A DNA stretch of 64,000 bases from Neodontobutis hainanensis (lineage: Eukaryota; Chordata; Actinopteri; Gobiiformes; Odontobutidae), in NCBI GenBank assembly GCA_024349245.1, contig JALDNG010000006.1:2407501-2471500 (forward strand), written 5' to 3'. The notes below the pieces were generated by a model that made no database searches, was not told the origin of the DNA, and saw only the letters and a list, made by a program, of their open reading frames with translations. Positions within the stretch are counted from its first letter, which is position 1. The number at the start of each line of letters is the position of its first letter. This document shows, in pieces, positions 9,841 through 22,165 of this stretch. The translations under genes were made by a program, and so were the position numbers.

Positions 9841-12680
9841 TTAAATGACACAGCTGGGATTTCCTTCACCGTTTATGTGTTTGTTGATGTATTTGTTCTT
9901 CTGTACAGTCAATGGTATGATTGTTTTTTCATCTGTTTGCGTGACTAAAATGGTGTGTTTAATCACAGTGTCAGTTTTTTTGCTGTTAGCTGTGCTGCTG
10001 TGTGTGAGCAGCATCACAGTCGGTTGGCCATTGTGGTCCTCAGTGGCAACTTCATGGGAGTCGGTTGCTGGGTTGCTAGGGCTAGCATTGCCACGACGAC
10101 GACAACAACAGAATATCTTGGAAGCGGGCCGAAACACTGCCTTGTACAGACCACGTCGGGCGCTTTCACTGACAAAGCAGTAGAGGGCAGGATCTGCCAC
10201 GCAGTTGAGGCTGGTCAATAACAGTGACATATGGTAGAAGTTGAATATTCCTGGGAAATAATCACACAAATAGATAAATGACAAAAATATAAATATTTGA
10301 AACGCACATAATGTAGTCTTCATGATGCTTTGTAAGTTTGTACCTGTGATAAAATTACAGTCCCGTTCCAGTATGGTGCGCACCAACAGGAAAATGTGAT
10401 AGGGAGAGAAGCAGACTAGGAAGATGAGGATGGTGCTGCTGACTAGTTGTCTAATCCTTGACTTCTGATCAGGAAGTGTTCCAGCGCTCCTCCCCACAGC
10501 CCGAAGAACACAAAGGTAACTGATCTGCACAAAAACATCAACATTTAATCCAAAACAATGTGTTTTGGAAATCCCACATTGGACAGAGTACACAAACAAG
10601 ACACAAACTCACCAACAGAATGGCCAGTGGGAGTACGAAGCCGCTAATAAAGCGGTAATAGTTGATTTGGTATTCCCACGGCTGCATGGGGTAGTGCTCG
10701 AAGCACACTGATTGGTTCTTGCGGTCTTTGCTCAATTCTTTATGGCGGAAGAAAACTACACCCACCGCAATCTCCTTCAGCCAGATGATGGCACTGACAA
10801 GCCAGGCTGCACTCATAGAGCGGAGAGACGTAAACCTGGGAAAAGACACCAATATAAAAAGTGAGTTGCACAACAAGGATGAGACAGATTTAGTTTGAAT
10901 AATTTTCATTACCTCAAAGGATGGACCACAGCCAAGTAGCGATCTAGACTAATGCAGCATAGGAAACCAATGCTTATGTATATGTTTTCATAGAGCAGGA
11001 AGCCACAAAGCTGACACAGCCACTCCCTGTGACGCCAGTCGTCATCCTGACATGCAACAAAACGTACAAATAGGATAGTAATCAAATCGAGAAATTCTAA
11101 AATGGAGCTGAGACAAAAAGGAGTGGACCCAGTCATGATTCTACTTTATGAATTTTTGTTTCATGAACTTAACTTACTTAAGTATTGCTCATGAGCTTAG
11201 GTATCACTTATAATTAAAAGAAATAATATGTGAAATGTGAAAAGAACATATCTGGTCTGATCAAAGTATAAATAAACTGAGCCACAGTTTATATAAACAT
11301 GAGCACAGTGTGAACCTAACCATAGTGCAACATGTTTATTTCCCCTGATTAATAGATAAACCTACAGTCACATGCTACTCCAAACCTAATGCATGAGGAC
11401 CGAAGTGCTGCTTTTGTACCTGAAAGATGTATTGGAGCCACAGCGGTAAAGATGCCAAGTACAACAGATCCGACACAGTGAGATTCAGTAAATAAACTCC
11501 CAGCTCATTCTTTTGTTTCAGCTGCAGCACAGCGTGATACAGCGAGTAGAGGTTTGACGGGACACCGACCTAAAAGAAAAAGCATTGTTATTTGTGTAAG
11601 TGTACAGAAATCTTGCTTTAAATCTTTCACTCTTAGTTAGTTATAAATACACATTAAATACACAAATACACATACCAGCCAGATCACCGCTTATACAGGT
11701 TTATTAGAAAATTTATGAAGATGTTTGTGTTCTGTGGTTTATGCAAGGTACATTGAGCAGCTGATTTCTACCACTGTGATGGAAAATATCTGCCACAATA
11801 TTGAGAAACTTAGCAATAGAGAGGAAACCTCAGTTGCACTGACACCAATCTTCAGTGTTTGATTCAACGGCAGTGTGCAAGAGGTAAAAACAAAGCTTCC
11901 AAACAAGGTAGAGTGTATACTGTTACACATTATTGGACAAGCTTTTTGTACCGACTTTACCATGATGCTGTGTACTCAGCAGAAAGAATAATAATACTGT
12001 AGTATCTCCTAAGCATAATGGTTTTGCATATGAGCCTGCATAATATATAAAAAATACTATTAATGTTCCTAAACCATTCATTCATTCATTTTCTTCTGCT
12101 TGGTCCCGTTAGGGGTCGCGGGTGACTGGACCCTATCCCAGCAGTTAGTCGTAGGGCTGACACTCAGACATAGACACTGAAAGACAACCCTTCACTCTCA
12201 CATTTATTCACTAGGGACACTTTAGACTTGCCAGTTGACCTACACATGTGTTTGGACGGTGGGAGGAAGCCGGAGTACCCGGAGAGAACCTACAGTAACA
12301 CCTGGAGGACATGCAGACTCCTCACAGAAAGACCGGAGACGGCCGAGGATGTTTGGGGTTTGAACTCACAACCTTCTTGCTGTGAGGCAGGAGTGCTTAA
12401 TACACCAAAGAGATAATTTATTTGGAGTGTAATTGAAAAACTATTCAGCTAAAGTGTTGTCCTGCTTTATACAGAAAGGTCATTACTTACAGGTCATACA
12501 TTAATCATTTTAATTAATACTAAAGCTGTTGATTAGAATAGTTTTATGGATTATAAAGAGTGACTGGTACTTTATAGGAGGGAGCCTACTCACCAACAGT
12601 ACTAGGATATAGACACAGGAGAAGAGGTACTGGTGGATCTCGTGGCTAATGGTGCAGTTAATGACATCGTCTTCGGTCAT
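9841..12680 (-). CDS. gpr68: proton-sensing G-protein-coupled receptor 68 (OGR1), six coding exons
   Basis: Plasma-membrane class A GPCR that responds to extracellular acid, known in mammals to couple to Gq. Exons 12594-12680, 11420-11569, 10913-11046, 10613-10835, 10344-10524, 9841-10250 join in frame to 394 residues (human 365). Seen: N-terminal sequon NCT at residue 8, NELGVYL in TM2, LLYENIYIS in TM3, DRY motif, VCFEHYP in extracellular loop 2, NCVADPALYCF (DPxxY) in TM7, and a CCC palmitoylation-type cluster in the tail. The histidines linked to pH sensing (two in TISHEIHQ, one in CFEHYP, one in NFYHMS) and the buried acids (LTVSDL, LKEIAV, VADP) are present. Start is the ATG at 12680, aligned with the mammalian start region. 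Other proton-sensor paralogues (gpr4, gpr65) are possible, but the sequence and position beside ccdc88c favour gpr68. Five introns in the coding region are unusual. Confidence 0.9.
12075..12400. repeat. widespread teleost interspersed repeat in gpr68 intron 1
   Basis: Contains phrases I recognise from a very common fish repeat: TTAGGGGTCGCGGGT, CTATCCCAGC, ACACATGTGTTTGGACGGTG, GAGGAAGCCGGAGTACC, GGAGAGAACC, ACATGCAGACTCC, and CTTCTTGCTGTGAGGC near the end. Open frames across it are accidental. I am not sure which transposon class this family belongs to. Confidence 0.6.
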
Positions 12681-12848
12681 AGTGACTAACACCGACCACT
12701 CAGCTCACACTCTCTTGACTTCGCCTTAAACATAAATGGTCCCAGCCGTGTTCACACATCTGCACGGATGTCACATGAGCTCATGCACTCAAGCGCACGT
12801 GTCTTCAAAAGGGTTTCTTTCTCTGAGTGATTGCTTTTCAATCAGTAC
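12681..12848 (-). other. gpr68: probable 5' UTR part of gpr68 exon, with splice acceptor
   Basis: Read on the minus strand, TGTGGTTGACAG followed by GTACTGATT is a good acceptor at about 12849-12850, which would place an untranslated leader before the ATG at 12680. It pairs in concept with a donor near 21,629. This is inference from splice signals only. Confidence 0.4.
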
Positions 12849-15228
12849 CTGTCAACCACAAATAAGACATTGTTAGAATTTGTTTGGAAATATGAGTCAC
12901 TCCTTTTAGGCTTGTGTTTGTGGGTTATTTTCTGAAAACAGTGCTGTTTGGTTCATACAATAGTATAAAAACATAACTGCACTGCTTGTTTTGACAGTTT
13001 TGTGTGCCTGACAAATTGGTCAGCGAAACAACTTTATTGGATACATTCTCTGAATTTAAAGTGGTATTCAAAGATTGAAGTATAGGATTACGTTTACTGA
13101 ATAACTATAGCAGATACTGTCTGTCTAGAGAACAGGCCAAACTTCGAGGTGCAGTGGGCCTTTCCTGAATATCCATTTCGATTTACGCTACAAAGAACTG
13201 ACAGTACATATTTTTTCACATTTTCCACTAAAGCAATAGGCTGCTCATATACAGCTGTGCACTTCCAGACTGGAGTGACACATCGACCTCAGGTAATTCA
13301 AGTACCACAAACGGATATCACTTTTAACCAACATAGGGCCCAGGGAGGTATCACATTAGGAGCAGTGTTCAGCCATTGAGCAGTATCCACCCTGGCCATT
13401 TTTACCCATCTCCAGTCACTGAAGGATTATCTCATTCAAATGAACATGTTTTTGATTGAACATGAAAAATCAGAAGTCACAAAAACATTTAAGGTCAGAT
13501 TTCCTACTAAAGTGCTGTACTAATATAATTGTAATTTTGTTTGCTTAAATAATAATGTCATACATTTAGCTCATAATGCAGTTAGGAACTTGACTTCTCA
13601 CTAATCTCATTTAGTGTGAAACTGCTGTTTATAGGCTCAGTGTAATCTGTTAGAGATGGAGCCATTGACAACTGTAACTAGAACTTCTTTACCTCCACTG
13701 TTACCAGTCACAGTTCTTTCTATAATGTGAATAGCTATAACATGCTTCTTGTTTTAAACTTTACATATTATATTCTATCACAACAACAGCTGCTTCTACC
13801 ACAACAAAAGTGAAAAGCTGCAGGCCAACCGGGGAAATGCTTTCAGAATCACTTCAATGCTCTTGTGCAGTGGAAAGTGGTGACCATGTGAGCAAATGAT
13901 AAGAAGAAGTAGTGCCACCCTAAACGCTTCCAAGGTCACTGTCTATCCACTGAACTACTCCAGGGGCTGTGGTGGTTTTCTAAAGCTATTTCTGTCACAG
14001 CCCTAAGTTAAGAGCAAATCATTCATTCATCTTCTATTCTATTGCTTATTTGTGAAATTAAATTTGTGCTGGATTCTGAACGTAACCCAAATGTGTTATG
14101 ACACTTCCACTAAACAATAGCAGTGAGAAGGAGACAAGATTGTCATTAAACTGCTCTAGACCCTCGTGAGACAAGCCTAGGGAACCTCTTAATCAGATTT
14201 CTTTGCTTTGGCAAGTGGCTCAGTAATTACACAGTCTAAAAAACATTTAGAGTCACAAACAGCTTCTCACATTCTCTCTCTCCGTCTTTGTCTTATCTTA
14301 TTAGATATCCAACTGTCCAGTTCCTAAAAACACCAACAAGAGTCATGTTTAGCTCCTACATTACACAACTTCCTCTATTTTGATCAAGGTTGATATAATG
14401 GTCAGACAGATAGCAGGACTAATATTGTGTTTTCACATTCACATGTATGGCCTGATATTAGAGCGACTAGAAACTGAAACTGAATATGTTGTATCTGAAT
14501 TAGAAGGGCATAAACTGAATCTGAATTGTTCAAATTAAAATAATTGTTTTTATAAATTACATCTGTAATCTGAAACCAAATGGTTTTCAAGTGAATTCCA
14601 ATAAATTGCAAATGTAATTTTCACATCCAGGTTCTGGAGAGAGCCCAGAGAACTGTGGTTCTGTGATGTGTGGCTACCATTAGCCTACATTAGGTGGACT
14701 ATATCAGGGCATCATCGCAATATACAGTTGAGGGGGGTTATGTCCATTTTTGCAACCAGAACTCATGATATGTTAATTAGCCTCTTATTTCTACATTTAG
14801 CAACTGCATTGAAAAAAACTCAATGCATTTAATAATATACTCTTCAGACTCCACCTTTTCTTGTCGCATAAAATACTGTAACTGTACAGCAGTCATCACA
14901 TCATCACTGTAATCCATGGAGGAACACACTTAAGTGCAACAAAGACTTATGCAATAAGCTATTCTTGGACAGGCTTTCACAGTAAGACTTTAAATCAATG
15001 CATGCTTGTCTTTCTCTGTTAGAACTAACGAAATGTGTAATGTGCAAAAGAAATAGGCAAATTCAAACTGCATGCTTTTTGGGAGTAACGCAACATCGAT
15101 ACAGGGCAGGTGAAGCTGGAGAGAAAAATCTTTAAGGACAAGTTCAAGGCTGTATGCTTCAGTGAACCTGTCACACTGCAGTTCACACTCTGCCTGTTCT
15201 GGCCTTCTTATGTACAGTCTGTATGTGC

Positions 15229-16488
15229 ACTTCTTGGATTTTCATGGTTTTCTGATAAAATTTGTCTTAAATTTGTGATCTGATCTTCATTTAAGTCAAG
15301 GGTATTGACAAACATAATGTGTCTAAAAATAATTACACAAAGGAATTCTTCTTATGTGAGCCATGCCTCGCCAAAAAGAGCTTTCAGAGGAGCTATGATC
15401 AAGAAGGGTTACAAAGGTTTTTCAAAGACTTTATTAATTTATCAGTCTACAGTTTGGCCAACAATCCACAAATGGAGACGCTTGGGGACTGTTGCTACTC
15501 TACCAAGAAGTGAGCGCCGAGTCAAAATTACACCAAGAGCACAAGGAAGACTCATCAATGAGATTTAGAAACAACCCTGATTTGAAGGCATCATTGGAAC
15601 GTGGTAACATCTCTCTTAATGAGTCTACAATACATAAAACACTGAACAGGCAGAGTATCCAGGGCAGGACACCACAACGGAAGCCACTGCTTACTAAAAA
15701 GAACATTTCTGCACGTCTGAGGTTTGAAAAAGAGCACACTGACACTCCACAGCGGCATTGGCAAAATGTTTTGTGGACTGCGGAAACTAAGATTGAACTA
15801 TTTGGAAAAAACACACAGCGCCTACATCTGGCGTAAAAAAAAGGGCACGGCATATCATCATGAAAACATAATCCCAACTGTAAAGTATGACCAGGCCAGC
15901 TTCTATCATTGAGGGAAAGATGAATTTCCAAGTACAGTATATCAGACAATTCTTCAGGATAATGTTAGGATGTCCGTACATCAGCTGAAACTGTGTAGAA
16001 GGTGATGCAACAGGACAACAATCCAAAACACCGGAGCAAGTCCTCAACAAAATGGCTTTAATTTTGGAGTGGTGAAATCAGAGCCCAGACCTCTGAACCA
16101 AATAGAGATGCTATGGATTGACTTGAAGAGGGCCACACACACACGAGACGTCCAAAGAATATGACAGAGCCAAAGTCATTCGGCCAGAAAGAATGGGCTA
16201 AAATTCCTCCTTACAATGTGCAGGTTTGATCTACAGCTACAGGAGGCGCCTGGTTGAGGTTATTGCTGCCTGGGGGGTCGACCAGTTATTCATTCTAAAG
16301 GTTCACATACTTTTTCAGCTGCCATTATCAATGTTGAATGAGTGTGTTCAATAAAGACATGAAAGATCAGAATTTTTTGTGTAATTATTTTTAGACACAT
16401 TGTGCTTGTCAATGCCCTTGACTTAGATGAAGATCAGATCACATTTTAAGGCAAATTTATTCAATAAACCGTGAAATTCCAAAAGGTT
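15229..16488 (+). mobile_element. degenerate Tc1/mariner-type transposon in gpr68 long 5' intron
   Basis: Long terminal inverted repeats are visible. The left end carries GTGATCTGATCTTCAT, AAGTCAAGGG and AATGTGTCTAAAAATAATTA, and the right end carries the same words in reverse complement (TAATTATTTTTAGACACATT, CCCTTGACTTAGATGAAG, ATCAGATCAC). The repeats are over 100 bp each, and the element is about 1.26 kb, the size expected for a Tc1-like transposon with a damaged gene. End points are approximate because the outer part of the repeats has diverged. Confidence 0.85.
15364..16135 (+). pseudogene. Tc1-like transposase remnant
   Basis: Pieces of a Tc1-family transposase can be read in several frames: a start resembling MPRQKELSEEL followed at once by a stop, a helix-turn-helix piece (GTVATLPRSERR, KITPRAQGRLINE), then SLNESTIHKTLNR, ARLRFEKEHTDTP and WQNVLWTAETKIELFG near the catalytic core, and NQIEMLWIDLKRA near the end. 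Stops and frameshifts separate the pieces, and the catalytic Asp in the usual WSDE-type motif reads as TAET. The element cannot make its own transposase. Confidence 0.85.
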
Positions 16489-17372
16489 AGATAAGTATAA
16501 AAAATAATGAGTTCACAGGGCTAACACTTTGCCCTCATTTGAACTGGAAAACTATAGTCACTAATTTAAAAAAAAGTACATGTGTGTCTTTAAATGGTTG
16601 GAGGAAGTCACACTATAACACATTTTGAGATCTGACACTGTTGTACATAGTGTTGTAAAAGCGTGGGAATAAGTGTATAAAGTGCTTACACTGAAAAACA
16701 GTGCTGAAAGATTACATGCATGATAGTACAATCGTGCATATGTTCCCTTCAAGGCTAAAATGATTGCGTACTGAATGAATGGTGTTAACACCACGTTGCT
16801 GGGTTTGGTTCATCTTCTTGTCCAAACATATTAACATGCAAAGAGTGAATACCTCGCACTGTGACTATCTTCACATCTATGGCATTTCAGAATTTTGTGA
16901 TATTACAATAATATATTTTTATGCATTGTGCAACCCTACTCAGGTGTGTACTGTGTCGTCAGTGTGGCCCAATCTGTAAAAGTGTCTCCGACTATAGACA
17001 ACTTTTACCCTAATCCATCTACTGGACATTGTGGTCGATATCTTTACAAATTAGCTGCTGATCAGTCTTTTATGTAATTTCCCTTAAGGCAGCATGAGTG
17101 CCATTGCTGCATCCTGATCTGGAGGCAGTAACCGTAGCAACAGAAGCAGGTTGTAAATCAGGCACAAATGAGGGATCTATCTCTCGGTCACTACCACACG
17201 GCTGAGTATTACATAAGGTGTCTGCATAATTAATAGCATTCTGAGGATCACACTGGTCAACACGGTTTGAAATTCAGTGTAAAGCATTAAAGCATTTCAT
17301 CATTGATGTTGATAAATGTAGGATCATTCCATGTTTTACCAAAATAAAGTTGTTACAAGTACCGTTTGAAGT

Positions 17373-17412
17373 AAAGGAAACACACACATGACAGGATGTG
17401 TGTGTTTCCTTT
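17373..17412. repeat. perfect short hairpin
   Basis: Left arm AAAGGAAACACACACAT (17373-17389) and right arm ATGTGTGTGTTTCCTTT (17396-17412) are exact reverse complements with a 6-base loop. It lies in the gpr68 5' intron. The arms are partly CA-rich but extend into unique sequence on both sides. Confidence 0.85.
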
Positions 17413-18007
17413 TCTCATGAACAGAGAGCAAACCTCACACTCTCTATTTGCTTCTTTTGCCAGACAGCACCAAATACACCAAAATTCCTGAAACTAAATG
17501 TTGTGCAACAACAAAGGCTGATGTGAAATGTCTTTAGGCCTCAGCCTCATGGTGCACACTGACCTCACAGTCCTAGTCAGTCACTCTTTTAATCAGATTT
17601 ATGTTCCACTATAGTCTGTGCTGACACGGACACCCTATAGTCAAGGTGACAGGGTTATTATTCTGGATATGGAGCATTAGCTGGAACAAATGTATTTATC
17701 TGAATCAACTCCCCAAGGAGGAGGACACTGGTTTCATAGTAGTAAAACAAATTTTATCTTTTGTGTTAGTAATGTGTCTATTTGATTTAGATCATATAAG
17801 TGTGAGTCTGTTTTTACATTTCTTTGTAGATCCTGAATCCTTTTGGGTAAAACACACAGGAAAACATGAGTTTGTGATGATTTCATTGAAAAAAAACTAT
17901 GCAGCATGATCAACAAGGGCCTGATATAGAAAGACTAAATTTCATATTTGTTTTTACATTGTACTCTCAAGATTTTCCAGTAAGTTTAAAGCTTTTAAAT
18001 GTTCTGC

Positions 18008-18056
18008 CAAGGGGTTATCAAGTTTATTAACAGTAATAAACCTTGATAACCCCTTG
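18008..18056. repeat. near-perfect hairpin, 23-24 bp arms, 4-base loop
   Basis: Left arm CCAAGGGGTTATCAAG then TTTATTA, loop ACAG, and the right arm TAATAAA, one extra C, then CTTGATAACCCCTTGG. Only a single inserted base breaks the match. It is too short and has too small a loop for a standard microRNA precursor. Confidence 0.85.
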
Positions 18057-18263
18057 GTAATTCTACCAGCAAAACTAAAATAAAACCGTGTTACCATAAT
18101 AAAGATGTGAAAGGTTTGTATGTGATCATGATACAATACCATTGCTGACCTATTTACATGCAAACAAAACATCCATTATTTGTGCAGGTGTGTCATTTCT
18201 ATTGATGTTGTTTGATGAGCAGTAAATTTATGTCTGTAAAGGTTCTCAGTCATCCAGGTCATC

Positions 18264-18457
18264 TTAAAGAAAAGGTTAATGCAACGGCATTAACTCTCTT
18301 ATTCCAAGAGAAGTGTTTGAGAGGGGGAGTGTGAAGGAAGACATTTTTGTTCAAATGGAAAACCCCTTTCTGAACAGAGGAGGCGGCCTCAGATTCCTCA
18401 GTGTGACTTCTACATCAGGATTAGGAGTCACACGCCGTTGCATTACCCTTTTCTTAA
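18264..18457. repeat. fold-back / MITE-like element
   Basis: About 24 bp terminal inverted repeats: TTAAAGAAAAGGTTAATGCA on the left and the reverse complement of TTAAGAAAAGGGTAATGCA on the right, both continuing into ACGGC. The total length is 194 bp. An inner inverted pair GTGTGACTTC / GGAGTCACAC lies beside the right end. There is no coding capacity. Target duplications were not identified. Confidence 0.6.
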
Positions 18458-19321
18458 ACCAATTTATGCAGTAAAACAAAACTAGCGTCTAATAAATTAT
18501 GCTGTAAACTAATAATGAACAACTCCACTTTTAAATCATTCATTCTTCAGGAAAAATCCAGCAGGTTATACTGTATATTACCTCCCACATATTTCAACTT
18601 CGTTTTATTATCTGCTGTAAAACAAAACTAATCCACTGTTTCCAAATGACACATATGTAAACATGAACCTCACTTGAAACTGCTCAAACTATTTTTTTTT
18701 TGTAGTTTGCAATTCAACTGGTCAATTAAACTAATTTAGTCCGCTTGTATTAACTTAACGTAAAAATGTATCAACTGAAAGGTTGCATTTCCTTCACAGA
18801 TATGACACTTCAGAAATGTGATAAAAGAGATTTGACGCATGCATCGTTACTATTTCAGCCCACACATCCTCTTCAAACCACTGTATGATAAATGCATTGC
18901 CCGTGCAGTGCTTGGCTGTGGGCAGCCAGACGACTGCCTCTGAGGCTGGTGAAACCGTCATTTTCAATAACATCACAGCACTTTCATACGGACCAGCATG
19001 AAACTCAGAGGTTGTTGTCTATCACACACTACCACATCAGGACAATGCAGTATAGAGCTAACAGGTTAATTGGGTGACTGTACCTTGCTAATTACAAGGT
19101 TGAAATCCTATCCTGCCCTTGCCGATTGTAAATAAGTGATGAACTGTAAGGGGCGCCAACTGCATGTCATAATAATCCAGCCCAGAGTAATCGACGGGTA
19201 AATGCTTTGGTTGAGTGCAGTGCATTTTGAATCCTTACCCGTTTGATCCATTTTTTTCTTTCCTGCACAGATTTAAATGGCATCATGTAAAAGAAGTGGA
19301 TTTGGTGTTTGGTTATGGTAC

Positions 19322-19460
19322 CATTAGGCCTGAATGATTTTGGATAATAATCGTATTGCAATATATCAAACTATATTGCAATTGTGATTATTTATCTTTT
19401 TGCTTTTTTTTTTTACATATCCACAATTTAAAAAGATGTTTTTTTTTGGCCAGGCCTATA
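19322..19460. repeat. AT-rich interspersed repeat, possible hAT-type MITE
   Basis: The words CCTGAATGATTTTGGATAAT, ATTGCAATATATC and ATATTGCAATTGTGATTAT resemble a common teleost non-autonomous DNA repeat. Similar wording occurs at 61225-61640. The ends are not defined and the class is a guess. Confidence 0.3.
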
Positions 19461-21630
19461 TGTTAATAAGAAATTAGATGATGAATGAAATTATATGAAT
19501 TAAATATATTTATTTAGCCATTAAAATGCCTGGATTTGGCTCATGAGCCTAGAAGTTAAACTCTCATACTTTTTCATCTCATACTTTATTTTTCTCTGAC
19601 AGTTATTATCTTGGGGGTCTCCCAAAGGGGTCCCTAAATATGGTTGTAGCCCATGGGCCCCAACCTTTCTAGATCCAACCCTGCAGGACGCTCATGTTCA
19701 GAAACCTCTTTCAGACACGGGCTCGAGGCAAATTTAGCAGAATTTCTCACAACACCAGTCACATGACCAATAATTTCAGCCTGATTCAATTGCAAATTAA
19801 ATTAATTGTTCAGCCCTAGGCACCTGCAAACTCTAACTTAAGTCACGTAAAGGAGCCAGCAATTTATTGTGATCGAAACATATTTGTGAGATTAACTTTC
19901 AGTTAACTGCTACACCTGTTGGTTTTTGCAAACACTAACTGAGGCTATGTTAATTCGATTAGACCTGCATATGCTGTGAATTTATAGCTCTTAGAGAATT
20001 ACAGAATATGAACAAAGGAGGATCAAAGTCAAAGCCCTGTATGCATTGAGCCTAAACGAAGACTCCTATGTGGCCAGAGGCTTATATCTTCTTTTATTAT
20101 CTGGCTTTGGCTTGAGCACATCCCTGAGAAGGTCCCCCTGCTGAACTCTGTATCAAAAGCCACTGACGTTTAAGGACTTGGCTCTTTCTGTCTTTGCCAC
20201 TCTGCAAAACGCTGAGTTGCTCTTTTTGTAAGGTTACACGAGGTTAGTGTAAAAGGACCACTGTGCTGTGTCGTCCTGGTGCCTATAGTGTTTTAGGCCT
20301 GGGCCCAACAAAGATATAAAAAAAAGAGGAGCTTAAATTCTCCAAAAGTAATTGTAGAATGAATTTCAATAATACAAATTGAAATATTTGTTTCAAGTTT
20401 AATTTCTATAAGTAAGATGATGTCTAAGTGTAAACAATGATCCTTTGCAGTGGAACGAAATGTTTTTTGAATGATGCTTGGTTTTTAATACTAGGCCTTG
20501 GACTTGATCCTACCAATATTAACAAGAGAACCCAGCTGTTCTAGTGTGCAGACAGTCAAGGTTTAGTTATGGGGAATAGGGATACCATTATCTTTATTAA
20601 CTATGCTGATTTATTACATGCATAATGTAGACTGGATAAAACCTGCCTCTTCAGCAAAAAAATGTATTCTTCTGCACAGCATTTATTGGAATGAGTTTTC
20701 TTTTAGATTTCACCGGACTCTCAGTTACTGCTCTGCCTTTGGAAACTCCCGTAAACATAAACTATGTCTGTGCCAGTGAGCCACTGTCTGATGTGTGGTT
20801 TACTGAAGTAGGTTAAGACTGTCAAATGTCACAGCCACAGCAACACAAAAAAACTACACTACCTCAACCATCACAACTTCAACAGACAAGTGCAAGGCAA
20901 TGAATTTAAGCTGTATATCTAAACAGGTACAGGATGTTAAATCAGTTACATGTCCCTCTGCTGTGCCACAAATGGAGAATACATTTTTCAGGTAGGCTTT
21001 CTTTTTCAGAAGTGGAACTGGTGAAAACTAGCTACAGTTTCTTGGTTAACAGCAAAATGCAGTGCTCCAAAAACAGCAGTAAGTTGGTCAGTTCCTTTAG
21101 TAACTCCAGCCCTTTAGCCAACATATCCTCTGTTTCCCAGCACTGACAGGCTGAGGTTACATTCTTGAGGCACAGCAGTCTGACTTTCCTTTAAACAGTC
21201 CACAACAGGTGCACACAGACTCTTTAACAGTCACTGTGTCGACTCATTCTGAATCTATGAATAATACATGAGGACCTATAATCCAGAAGCAAGAAGTAAT
21301 AACTGAAGCAAAAAGTAATAAGACGTGTATATACGGAAACTGCAGCTGTTGTTATGTTTTGTCAAATCCACTGCACAGTAAAAGAAGTCTTCTGGGTAAG
21401 TGATGGGAAAATAGCACACGCGCCCAAACTGACTGGACATAATAATAATCGTTCATGTAAATAATGAATGGACTGAAAGGATTGTGCAGGCATCAACTTT
21501 CTAATTACACACAAACACGGTCTTCTGTTAATTTTTCTTTGAGCTTGATTAAGAAGCAAAATCCGACGCAATCCTATTGACAATATAAGTTCAATACGCA
21601 GCCATTGGCACAAACAGACGTGTTTCTTAC

Positions 21631-21760
21631 CGTAAAGTGTCCGTAGAGAAGGTCTGCATCAAAGTGTCCGCAAGCCCTCACTCTCCTCGCGTCAAAAACG
21701 AGCGTGCCCTGCTCTAGCTCTCCTCCTGACGCACTCCCCACTCGCCCACACTACACCACA
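21631..21760 (-). promoter_or_regulatory. gpr68: possible gpr68 first noncoding exon and promoter
   Basis: On the minus strand, CTTTACG followed by GTAAGAAAC is a strong donor at 21629-21630. The sequence upstream of it (21640-21760) is locally richer in CpG (CCTCGCGTCAAAAACGAGCG region) than the AT-rich surroundings. Together with the acceptor near 12849 this would make a 5' intron of about 8.8 kb. It is not proven which gene uses it, but no other minus-strand gene starts here. Confidence 0.4.
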
Positions 21761-21904
21761 AGTGACTAACAGGGGTCTGTGAAGAAAAAAAAACCTGTGA
21801 GAAAAAGCCAGGCGGAAGCAGCTTCACTGTAAAATAAGTGGGCTTTGTACATTTGATGAATTGTGTGTAATGAGATGTAGGCTACATTAGATCACGTTAG
21901 TAAA

Positions 21905-22165
21905 ATGTATTTATATAGCGCTTTCCTGCACCCCTCTCGGGCACCCAAAGCGCTTTACATCGTGCTTCCACTCACCCCATTCACCCACATCCACTCCTGG
22001 GGCACAAAACCTTCTCCTACCACCACCAAACACACCTCTACAGTCACACACATTCATACACCAGTGCTACGGACACTGGACACGATAGTTTGAACAGGGC
22101 AGAGCGGGATTCGAACCGCCAACCTTCCGGTGATAGGCTCTACCACTGAGCCACTGCGTGTAGAT
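21905..22165 (-). mobile_element. tRNA-derived SINE, different family
   Basis: Read on the minus strand: a tRNA-like head with A box GTGGCTCAGTGGTAGAG and B box GGTTCGAATCCC, a body with GTGCCCCAGGAGTGGATG, and a tail AAGCGCTTTGGGTGCC then AGCGCTATATAAATACA. This structure (tRNA head, conserved body, tail ending in the AGCGCTATATAAAT word) is typical of fish SINEs. Only the head resembles a tRNA, so it is not a tRNA gene. Confidence 0.8.

Noticed and set aside
9845..10221. + strand frames of 112 and 88 codons
   Set aside because: Antisense to the last gpr68 exon, which has a clear receptor reading frame.
10538..10909. 123-codon receptor frame read as a complete small gene
   Set aside because: It is gpr68 exon 4 read through both flanking introns; splice sites and phase place it inside the six-exon gene.
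15500..15949. 149-codon minus-strand frame
   Set aside because: Antisense to the Tc1 transposase remnant, which reads correctly on the + strand.
22085..22165. tRNA gene on the - strand
   Set aside because: Only the head of a SINE; the body and AGCGCTATATAAAT tail follow.
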